From Microvirga lupini (GTDB lineage Bacteria > Pseudomonadota > Alphaproteobacteria > Rhizobiales > Beijerinckiaceae), in the NCBI RefSeq assembly GCF_014191055.1, contig NZ_JACHWB010000001.1, positions 1,145,875 to 1,209,874 of the forward strand: a stretch of 64,000 bases of DNA, read 5' to 3'. The notes beneath the pieces are model-generated. The model searched no databases. It saw only the letters and a list, made by a program, of their open reading frames with translations, and was not told the DNA's origin. Below are positions 53,817-60,732 of the stretch, piece by piece. The first letter of the stretch is position 1; each line of letters opens with the position of its first letter. The position numbers were made by a program, and so were the translations under genes.

Positions 53817-54680
53817 TTGACCATGAGACGCATCGAGCATCCAGGACCGGCTGATTCCGAGCGCATGACCGCCATCGCGGGTTCCGCCGTTCCGCTACGC
53901 TTTGTGTTGGAGCCAGGCCTCGCAGTCGATGCAGCTATAGCTGCAGGCCTGACACGAGCCGGCTGCATCGGCGGCTTTGTGGAGTTCCGGGGAGGCCGCT
54001 GCGAGCCTTTCCGCTATGTGATGCCTGCCGCATCCTCTGATCCGCGCTATGTGGCTTGGTATAGCGAGACCTTCGAACCAGTTGGGCCTGTGAATGTAGA
54101 GCGCGCCTGCGCCATTATCGGTGTGCGGGATGGAAAGATCTTTCTCCATTGCCACGGTATCTGGGAAACGTCCGAAGGAAAGCGGATGGGCCATATGCTC
54201 GCTCCCTTGTGCAGAGTCGCGGAAACCATTGAGGTTTCGGGCATTGGCTTTAAGGATGCCACCTTTGAGGCCATGCCTGATATGGAGACGAACTTCACCC
54301 TGTTCGAGCCGGTTCGGAGTGTCGGATCGAGGCCGTTGAACATGAATGCTCAAGTGCTTCTTGCAAGGATACGTCCTAATCAAGACATTAGCATCGCTAT
54401 TGAAGGAATCTGCTTACAGCATGGAATAGAACGAGCCAAAGTTTATGGTATCGGGAGTCTAAATGGCGTGCACTTCAGTGACGGTTCTCAGTTGGAATCA
54501 CATGCGACCGAGGTCCTGATCCATGATGGTCGCTTAGAGGACGAGGATGGGCAGGCGCGGGCACGCCTTGCCATTGACGTCGTTGATATGAACGGAGTGA
54601 TCGCCTCTGGAGTGATCAACCGTGGTGATAACCCCGTATGCGTTACCTTTGAACTAGTAATCAAGGCGCTTGGTGGATAA
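53817..54680 (+). CDS. Double PPC-domain (DUF296) protein
   Basis: A 287-aa protein with two PPC/DUF296 domains. Domain 1 (about residues 27-150) has AGCIGGFVEFRGGRCEPF and FLHCHGIWETSEGKRMGHML with the His pair typical of metal-binding PPC domains. Domain 2 (about residues 175-285) has YGIGSLNGVHFSDG and ATEVLIHDGRLEDEDGQARA but lacks that His pair. Bacterial PPC proteins are trimeric and poorly understood: some bind DNA, others occur in metabolic operons. The TTG at 53817 has GGGAG at ideal spacing. ATG 53823 is the alternative. Its operon position suggests an enzymatic or regulatory role in the dctP2 pathway. Confidence 0.78.
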   Translation: MTMRRIEHPGPADSERMTAIAGSAVPLRFVLEPGLAVDAAIAAGLTRAGCIGGFVEFRGGRCEPFRYVMPAASSDPRYVAWYSETFEPVGPVNVERACAIIGVRDGKIFLHCHGIWETSEGKRMGHMLAPLCRVAETIEVSGIGFKDATFEAMPDMETNFTLFEPVRSVGSRPLNMNAQVLLARIRPNQDISIAIEGICLQHGIERAKVYGIGSLNGVHFSDGSQLESHATEVLIHDGRLEDEDGQARARLAIDVVDMNGVIASGVINRGDNPVCVTFELVIKALGG

Positions 54681-54852
54681 GCTACAAATTGGTTTTCCGC
54701 CTAGGCGATCTCAGCTAAGCCAACCCATTCGATGCCAGAAGATGAGTGTAGAAAGCCTCGGAATTCTACGCTCTGCTCCAATTCGGATATTTTGGCCGAT
54801 TGAGCCCTTAGAAGCTACAAATACTACCTTTACCCATTTTTACTGCCGAGTA

Positions 54853-55743
54853 TCACATCTCTGCAAAGTGTTGGAGCATCCGCTCAGCATTTGCCTCCAG
54901 ACCTGTGAAAAGCCTGAACGCACCTACAGCCTGAAAAACGGCCATGCCTCCGCCCGACATGATGCTGCAACCGCGTACTCGGGCCTGGCGCAACAATTCG
55001 GTTTCCAGGGGGAAGTAGACGATGTCGACGACCCAGAGTTCGGGGCGCAACAGATCGGCAGGCACAGCCATGCCTGGGTATTTCGCCATCCCGAGCGGCG
55101 TGGTGTTGACCATGCCATCAGCCGCAGCCATGGCGTCCTTAACGGAAACCCCATTTGAGGCGCGGCTTTCACCGAACCGCTCACGCAGGGCAGACACGAG
55201 AGCCTTGGCGCGGGTTTCGTCTGTATCGATGATGGTGACTTCGCCTATCCCCAGGGTAAGAAGGGCGTGGGCGACCGCAGCGCCGGCTCCGCCTGCGCCG
55301 AACTGAACGACCAAGTCGCGGCGAACGTCGGGTAACTCGCGTTGAAAGCTTTCGGCAAAGCCCCACCAATCGGTGTTGTGCCCAACACTACGGCCGTCTT
55401 TCAGAACAACCGTGTTCACAGCCCCCAGGGCCGCCGCGTCAGACGATAGCTCATCGAGAAGAGGGATCACTGCCTGCTTGCAGGGATGCGTGATGTTCAG
55501 CCCGGCAAAGCCGAAGCGCCGGGCGGCCGTGAGGATCTCTGGGAGCGCGTCCGCACCGAGGCCGAGCGTCTCCAGGTCGATTAGCTTGTAGACATAGCGC
55601 AAGCCTTGCTCGGCGCCTTCTTTCTCGTGGAGAGCGGGCGTCCGAGACGCCTGAATTCCGGTGCCCACCAAGCCCACAAGCACGGACGGATGGTGCCATG
55701 AATCCAAGGCCTTCCTAGTTCCAGTACGAGGGGCGCTTGTCAT
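54853..55743 (-). CDS. aroE: Shikimate/quinate dehydrogenase (AroE-like, probably NAD-dependent)
   Basis: A 296-aa AroE-fold enzyme. Substrate-site residues are retained: the SRTP segment for the usual S-x-S-P, the catalytic Lys in GLNITHPCKQAVIPLLDEL near residue 88, Asn in GAVNTVV and Asp in GHNTDWWGF. The dinucleotide motif is FGAGGAGAAVAHALLTLG near residue 150. Strand beta-2 ends IIDTDETRA, with acidic residues where NADP-specific AroE has basic ones, which suggests NAD and a catabolic role like quinate/shikimate dehydrogenases. It follows aroQ by 5 nt. Confidence 0.87.
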   Translation of the reverse strand: MTSAPRTGTRKALDSWHHPSVLVGLVGTGIQASRTPALHEKEGAEQGLRYVYKLIDLETLGLGADALPEILTAARRFGFAGLNITHPCKQAVIPLLDELSSDAAALGAVNTVVLKDGRSVGHNTDWWGFAESFQRELPDVRRDLVVQFGAGGAGAAVAHALLTLGIGEVTIIDTDETRAKALVSALRERFGESRASNGVSVKDAMAAADGMVNTTPLGMAKYPGMAVPADLLRPELWVVDIVYFPLETELLRQARVRGCSIMSGGGMAVFQAVGAFRLFTGLEANAERMLQHFAEM

Positions 55744-55748
55744 AAGCG

Positions 55749-56198
55749 TCAGACCTTTGCCGGCAGTGCGTCGATCATGTCGAGCATGGCACGCACGGCC
55801 ACGGAATAGCCTTTGGTGCCGAGCCCCGCGATGACAGCAGTCGCGACCGGAGAGACATAGGATTTGTGATAGATCGGCTCGCGCTTATGGATGTTCGAGA
55901 TGTGCAATTCGATGAGCGGACCGGGAAACATCTTCAGGGCGTCCATGATCGCCATGGACGTGAAAGTGAAGGCTGCCGGATTGATGATGATGCCGCTGCC
56001 CTCGTCGATGGCCTCATGAACCCATTCAATGATCTCATATTCCCGGTTTGACTGGTGAAAGACGATTGGCTGATCGGATGCGGCTTCCCGGCACATAGCT
56101 TCCACCTCGGCCAGGGTCGTGCGGCCGTAGATCTCCGGCTCGCGGGTTCCCAGGCGGTTGAGGTTGGGGCCGTTGAGAATGTAGATCGGCTTGCTCAT
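55749..56198 (-). CDS. aroQ: Type II 3-dehydroquinate dehydratase-like protein
   Basis: A 149-aa AroQ-fold protein, the usual length. It begins YILNGPNLNRLGTREPEIYG with the catalytic Arg and Tyr near residues 18-24, and keeps Asn in IINPAAF and His in IELHISNIHKRE. Two normally conserved active-site positions differ: the NPAAFTHTS motif reads NPAAFTFTS (His to Phe) and the REPFRHHSY segment reads REPIYHKSY (Arg to Tyr). It may be a divergent catabolic dehydratase or act on a modified substrate. It is co-transcribed with TRAP genes and aroE. Confidence 0.82.
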   Translation of the reverse strand: MSKPIYILNGPNLNRLGTREPEIYGRTTLAEVEAMCREAASDQPIVFHQSNREYEIIEWVHEAIDEGSGIIINPAAFTFTSMAIMDALKMFPGPLIELHISNIHKREPIYHKSYVSPVATAVIAGLGTKGYSVAVRAMLDMIDALPAKV

Positions 56199-56226
56199 CG
56201 GAATCAGTCTCTAAAAGGGAGCAGGC

Positions 56227-57528
56227 TCATCCCTGGTAGCCAAAGAGGCGCGGCAGCCAGAGCACGGTTTCAGGCACGAAGGTCATGATCGCGAGGGCAA
56301 CGATCATGGCGACGAGGAACGGCAGCGAGTCGCGGACGATCTCGCGCAGCGGCTCTCCGGAGATGTTCGCCATGATGAACAGCAACAGCCCGTAGGGGGG
56401 CGTGATCAGCCCGATCATGATGTTGACGACCACCACCACGCCGAAATGCACGAAATCAATGCCCAGCGCCTGCGCGGTTGGAATGAAGACAGGCACCACG
56501 ATCAGCAGGATTGCCGTTCCTTCCAATACGCAGCCGAGGAGAAGCAGCAGGACGTTGACGAAGATCAGGAATCCGACGGGGGACAGGTCCCACGATGCCA
56601 GAAGCGCCTTCACGCCTTCCGGAATATTCTCGACGGTAATGACATAATTGAACACGAGCGCACCGGCGATCAGCATGCCGATGGATGCCGTCGTCCGCGC
56701 GCTGACAGCAAGCGCCTTGTAGAATTCGCGCCAGCTCACGCTGCGGTAAAGCCCCGCCGATATGAGAAGCGCGTAACCGGCCGCGACGGCTGCGGCTTCC
56801 GTTGGGGTCATCACGCCGCTGTAGATGCCGCCGAGCAGGACGACCGGCATCATGAGGGATGGGAAGGCCTCCCAGGTGATCCGCGGCAGCTTGCGCAAGG
56901 GGACTGGCTTCTCGACTGGGAAGTTCTTGCGGCGCGCCGTGATCGCCACGATCATCATCTGGCTCAGGGCCATCAGCAAGCCTGGAATAACGCCGCCAAG
57001 GAAAAGAAAGCCGATCGAGGCGTCGGACACGAGCGCATAGAGTACCATCGGGATCGAGGGCGGGATGATCGGCCCGATCACCGACGAGACGGCCGTCAGC
57101 GCAGCGGCGTAGCTTCCGGGATACCGGCCGTCGCGGGTCATCATGGCCTGCATCATGCGTCCGGTGCCTGCGGCATCTGCGATGGCCGAGCCGGACATGC
57201 CGGCGAAGATGATGCTCTGCAGGATGTTGACCTGGGCAAGGCCGCCGCGAAAGCGGCCGACCAGTGCATTGCAGAACGCCATGAGGCGGTCCGTCATGCT
57301 TCCGATATTCATGAACTCGGCGGCGAGAATGAACAGCGGAACCGACAGGATGACGTAGTTGGAATACATGCCGTTGAGCAGCTGCTCGGCGGCAGTTCCC
57401 ATGTCGAGCCCTGCCAGCAGCAGGTACAGGATCGAGCCGGCGATCATCGCATGGCCGATCGGCAGTCCAAGAAAGGCGAGGGCGGTGATCGCCACGAGCG
57501 AGATCGAGAAGGGGCTGGTGAGGTTCAT
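56227..57528 (-). CDS. dctM: TRAP transporter large permease (DctM)
   Basis: A 433-aa inner-membrane protein with about 12 hydrophobic spans. Family motifs are LLNGMYSNYVILSVPLFILA near residue 47, GMSGSAIADAAGTGRMMQAM near residue 112, PPSIPMVLYALVSDASIG, and GLITPPYGLLLFIMANISGE near residue 376. It overlaps the dctQ stop by 4 nt (ATGA) and is followed after 28 nt by aroQ. It probably imports quinate, shikimate or 3-dehydroshikimate, judging by the enzymes encoded around it. Confidence 0.92.
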   Translation of the reverse strand: MNLTSPFSISLVAITALAFLGLPIGHAMIAGSILYLLLAGLDMGTAAEQLLNGMYSNYVILSVPLFILAAEFMNIGSMTDRLMAFCNALVGRFRGGLAQVNILQSIIFAGMSGSAIADAAGTGRMMQAMMTRDGRYPGSYAAALTAVSSVIGPIIPPSIPMVLYALVSDASIGFLFLGGVIPGLLMALSQMMIVAITARRKNFPVEKPVPLRKLPRITWEAFPSLMMPVVLLGGIYSGVMTPTEAAAVAAGYALLISAGLYRSVSWREFYKALAVSARTTASIGMLIAGALVFNYVITVENIPEGVKALLASWDLSPVGFLIFVNVLLLLLGCVLEGTAILLIVVPVFIPTAQALGIDFVHFGVVVVVNIMIGLITPPYGLLLFIMANISGEPLREIVRDSLPFLVAMIVALAIMTFVPETVLWLPRLFGYQG

Positions 57529-58043
57529 ACGCCGGAGCTCGCTTTGGTAGGGTCGAATTCATCCGGCGCCGCGCCCCGCATGGCCTCCCAGGCGATCCAG
57601 ATGTAGCGAATGATCGTGGCGATGGCGAAGACGATGTAGATCGAGAACAGCCAATCGAACCTGATCTTGAGATAGCTTGTTTTCTCCACCTTCATGAATG
57701 TCACGTAGTCGATAACGGCCGGAAGAGAGATGGCGTAGAGCGCGATCACGGCGAAGGCGCTGACGAGCGCCATTACGCGGCGGGGTCCCGGGCCGACGGC
57801 GCCATAGATGATGTCGAAGCGGATTTCCTCACGCTCGCTCACGACAAAGGCTGCGCCCCACAGGACGAGCCAGAGCCATAGGACGACGCTGATCTCGTGC
57901 GTCCATCCGATCGGAAGTCCCAGAAGATACCGGAAGGCGATCTGCAGGAGGAAGGCTGCGAACATCGCGGCCAGCATCGCAGCGGCGATGTTCTCGGCGC
58001 GTCGAGCAAGCCACGAGCCGATTGCCCGCAAGGATGAGGTCAT
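57525..58043 (-). CDS. dctQ: TRAP transporter small permease (DctQ)
   Basis: A 172-aa protein with four hydrophobic spans. It has the DctQ pattern AAFLLQIAFRYLLGLPIGWT near residue 30, then EISVVLWLWLVLWGAAFVVS and REEIRFDIIYG. I start at ATG 58043, preceded by GAGGGG. The longer frame runs into the stem-loop after dctP. It makes the complete TRAP set with the flanking dctP and dctM genes. Confidence 0.88.
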   Translation of the reverse strand: MTSSLRAIGSWLARRAENIAAAMLAAMFAAFLLQIAFRYLLGLPIGWTHEISVVLWLWLVLWGAAFVVSEREEIRFDIIYGAVGPGPRRVMALVSAFAVIALYAISLPAVIDYVTFMKVEKTSYLKIRFDWLFSIYIVFAIATIIRYIWIAWEAMRGAAPDEFDPTKASSGV

Positions 58044-58087
58044 GAAAGCCGTTCCCCTCGTGAGAAGGCGCTGAGCACTTGTGACAA

Positions 58088-58114
58088 GGCCGTCGGAGCA
58101 AAGCCCCGACGGCC
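58088..58114 (-). promoter_or_regulatory. Stem-loop between dctP and dctQ of the quinate/shikimate module
   Basis: GGCCGTCGG (58088-58096) and CCGACGGCC (58106-58114) form a perfect 9-bp stem with a 9-nt loop, 14 nt after the dctP stop on the minus strand. It has no T-tract and probably lets dctP be expressed above dctQM. Confidence 0.68.
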
Positions 58115-58128
58115 GAGGCATTGAAGCC

Positions 58129-59121
58129 TTACATCGCGTTGATCTTGTCGACCATGCCCGCCGGCCAGCTCTTTGCTAGGTCGGACGCCAGGTACTTCTT
58201 CTGCGCGAATTCGCGGAAGGCTTTCAGATCGGGAGTGTAGACCTCAAGGCCCTTCTCCTTGAAGAAGGTCGCGAGCTGCGCCTCCTGCTTGAGGTGTTCC
58301 TGCGTGCTCCACTCGATCGCCTTGTCGGCCGCCGCCTGGAAGGCCGCCTTCTTCTCCGCTGACAGAGAGTCCCAGACCTTGTTTGACACGGCCAGAAGGT
58401 CGAAGCCGACGAGATGGGAGGTCAGAGCAATCTGCGACATCACCTCATAGAACTTCATGTTCTGCACGTTCGGCAACGGGTTGTCCTGCCCGTCGATGGC
58501 GCCCGTCTGTAGGCCGGTATAGACCTCCGCATAGGCCATCGGCGTGGGGTTCGCGCCCAGGGACTGGCCGAGGAACTGCCAAGCATCGCCGCCGGGCATG
58601 CGCAGCTTAACACCGGCGAGGTCTTCCGGTTTGTTGATTTTCTTGTTGGGCTTGAGGCCTACATGCCGAGCGCCAAAATAGGTTGGCCCGAGGATGTGGA
58701 TGCCCAGCTTGTCCGAGGCCATCTTCTTGAGCTGCTGGCCAACGTCGCTGGCAAAGGCTTTTTTCAGATGATCGGCATCGCGGAAGAGATAGGCCGAAGT
58801 GACGATGGACCATTCCGGGATCTGGTTCGAGATGTCCTGCGGGGCGATGTTGCCCATCTCGAGATTGCCGCGCTGCATGGCGACGAGCTCGGTGCCTTGC
58901 TTGAACAGGGTGCCGCCGTAATAGGGCTGAAGGTTGAAGCCCTGCGCCTTCACGGCCTCGCCGAACTGCTTCATCATGTTGGCCCGGATGTCCTGCTCCG
59001 AGAACACGGCCGAGAACCTCAGATTTGTTGGTGTCTGTGCGATAGCCGCTCCGGCTGTGCCCCATGCCAGTAAGGCCGCGCCTGCAGCCATCAGGGCACG
59101 CCGATTGATGTCAAATCCCAT
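58129..59121 (-). CDS. dctP: TRAP transporter substrate-binding protein (DctP), third copy
   Basis: A 330-aa periplasmic protein with signal INRRALMAAGAALLAWGTAG (twin-arginine-like) ending AIA-QT. It has YYGGTLFKQGTELVAMQRGN near residue 67, KLRMPGGDAWQFLGQSLGAN near residue 171 with the substrate Arg, and YAEVYTGLQTGAIDGQDNPL near residue 196. It belongs to a different DctP branch from the two other copies. It is the first gene of dctPQM-aroQ-aroE and divergent from the tandem gntR genes. Confidence 0.9.
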   Translation of the reverse strand: MGFDINRRALMAAGAALLAWGTAGAAIAQTPTNLRFSAVFSEQDIRANMMKQFGEAVKAQGFNLQPYYGGTLFKQGTELVAMQRGNLEMGNIAPQDISNQIPEWSIVTSAYLFRDADHLKKAFASDVGQQLKKMASDKLGIHILGPTYFGARHVGLKPNKKINKPEDLAGVKLRMPGGDAWQFLGQSLGANPTPMAYAEVYTGLQTGAIDGQDNPLPNVQNMKFYEVMSQIALTSHLVGFDLLAVSNKVWDSLSAEKKAAFQAAADKAIEWSTQEHLKQEAQLATFFKEKGLEVYTPDLKAFREFAQKKYLASDLAKSWPAGMVDKINAM

Positions 59122-59319
59122 AATTTCCTCTCCTTCAAGTTGCCGCGCATTGGTCTGCGTCTTGGTGGAACTATCCTCTCAGAGGTTTGCGAAATCAATA
59201 GGCATTAAACAAAACATCTGATATTTTTGATTACAGCATATAAGATTGGCTGCTCACCCCTGAGATGAAGTAGCCTTGGAGGGTCCATTGAGGGCAAGGC
59301 ACCAACCAAAGGTGGCCGG
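59122..59319. promoter_or_regulatory. Divergent dctP/gntR control region with candidate operator
   Basis: A 198-nt spacer, AT-rich in 59190-59245. AAACATC-T-GATATTT (59212-59226) is a 15-bp inverted repeat with one mismatched pair, a size and place fitting an FCD-type GntR operator. AATCAA (59193-59198) and TTGATT (59227-59232) form a wider inverted pair around it. A TATAAG at 59239-59244 could be a -10 box for the gntR genes, but I see no convincing -35. Confidence 0.4.
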
Positions 59320-59988
59320 ATGAGCGTCGAGTTGCTGGCGACGTCCATTGCCGACAGAGCCTACGACCAGATCCGCGCCGATATCGTATTCGGGCGACTG
59401 GTCCCCGGAACCCGCCTCCGGCTGGACCGGCTGGCGAGCGCCTATGGCGCAAGCGTCAGCACTTTGCGGGAGATCCTGAGCCGGCTCTCGTCGGAGGGCC
59501 TCGTCATCGCCGAGGGGCAGCGAGGCTTCCGGGTTGCTCCCGTCTCGCCCACAGGTTTCGAGGATGTGGCAGCCATGCGGCTGCTCCTGGAAACCTACGC
59601 CTTGCCTCTGTCCTTCGCGGCCGGTGATCTCGAATGGGAGAGCCGCGTCGTGGCTGCCCACCACAAGCTCGCCTTCATGGAGCGGCGAATGTTGGCCGGG
59701 GACCAGAAGGAAACGGAACTGTGGAAGCGCTACGACCGCGAATTTCACCAAGTCCTGATCGAGGCCTGCGGCTCCCAAACCCTGCTCGATCTCTACGCCG
59801 GCGTGTTCGATCAGTATCTCCGGTATCAAATGGTGGCTGTGGTGTTTCGTGGAGAGATCGCTGCCGGGGAGCACAGAATGCTCCTAGATTACGCCCTGAC
59901 ACGCAAAGCTGAGAAGGCCTGCGCGGTACTTACCCAGCATGTGAACGGATGCGTGGCTTATACGCTGAAAAAGGGAATGCTGGGATGA
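59320..59988 (+). CDS. GntR-family regulator (FCD/FadR subfamily), copy 1
   Basis: A 222-aa regulator. The winged helix (residues 10-75) reads DRAYDQIRADIVFGRLVPGT, GASVSTLREILSRLSSEGLV and AEGQRGFRVAPVS. The helical FCD effector domain includes WKRYDREFHQVLIEACGS near residue 129 with metal-binding Asp and His. FCD proteins often sense carboxylic acids. It is followed by a paralogue overlapping by 4 nt. It probably controls the divergent dctPQM-aroQ-aroE operon and the downstream dehydratase gene. Confidence 0.9.
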   Translation: MSVELLATSIADRAYDQIRADIVFGRLVPGTRLRLDRLASAYGASVSTLREILSRLSSEGLVIAEGQRGFRVAPVSPTGFEDVAAMRLLLETYALPLSFAAGDLEWESRVVAAHHKLAFMERRMLAGDQKETELWKRYDREFHQVLIEACGSQTLLDLYAGVFDQYLRYQMVAVVFRGEIAAGEHRMLLDYALTRKAEKACAVLTQHVNGCVAYTLKKGMLG

Positions 59989-60665
59989 GCGACGACGTGC
60001 ATGTGTTGCCTCAGCCTTCAACGGTTGGAGAAAGCGCCTATCAGAAGATCCGGTCTGATATCGTGTTCGGCCGGCTCCCTCCCGGCAAGAAGTTGAAGCT
60101 TGAGCGCCTCAAGGAGGATTACGGCGCCAGCGTCAGCACGCTTCGAGAGATCCTGAATCGTCTCCATTCCGAGCGGCTCGTGGTCGCCGAGGGCCAGAAA
60201 GGATTCGAAGTGGCGCCCGTCTCCATTGCCAATCTGAGGGAGATCGCCGCTCTCCGCCAGCTTCTTGAGTGCCGCGCGCTAGAGCAATCCTTCAGGGCGG
60301 GCGACGTGGAATGGGAGGGCCGGGTCGTGGCCGCCCACCACCGGCTCGCCCGGATGGAGGAGCGCATGGCTCAAGGCGACAGATCTCATACCGAGGAATG
60401 GAAGCGGTATGACTGGCAGTTCCATCAGGCGCTCATCTCTGCTTGCGGATCGAGGATGCTGATCGACAACCATGCTGCGGTCTTCGACAAGTACCTGCGC
60501 TACCAGATGATCGCCCTGAGCTATCGTGGCGACATCGCCGCCAACGAACATGCTGAGCTTATGAAATGCGCTCTCAGACGCGATGCGGCCCGCGCCTGCG
60601 AGGTCCTGACGCGCCACGTCGCCGGCGGGGTCGAGCATGCGCTCGCCACGGGAACCATCAGCTGA
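59985..60665 (+). CDS. GntR-family regulator (FCD/FadR subfamily), copy 2
   Basis: A 226-aa protein highly similar to the one directly upstream (shared IRADIVFGRL/IRSDIVFGRL, YGASVSTLREIL, VAAHH, EWKRYD/LWKRYD, YLRYQM). It has HTH residues 15-80 and the FCD domain with FHQALISACGSRMLIDNHAA near residue 150. Its ATG overlaps the first gene's stop (ATGA), so the pair is translationally coupled and clearly arose by tandem duplication. It may form heterodimers or respond to a second ligand. Confidence 0.9.
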   Translation: MSDDVHVLPQPSTVGESAYQKIRSDIVFGRLPPGKKLKLERLKEDYGASVSTLREILNRLHSERLVVAEGQKGFEVAPVSIANLREIAALRQLLECRALEQSFRAGDVEWEGRVVAAHHRLARMEERMAQGDRSHTEEWKRYDWQFHQALISACGSRMLIDNHAAVFDKYLRYQMIALSYRGDIAANEHAELMKCALRRDAARACEVLTRHVAGGVEHALATGTIS

Positions 60666-60732
60666 CAGCAGAAGGAGCGGGCCGAGCCGGAAACACGCTT
60701 CCATACACGTGAGAGGAAATGGATCGACGAGC

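Noticed and set aside
56446..57606. 386-codon plus-strand open frame
   Set aside because: It is antisense to dctM, with biased His/Arg/Asp composition and no start signal.
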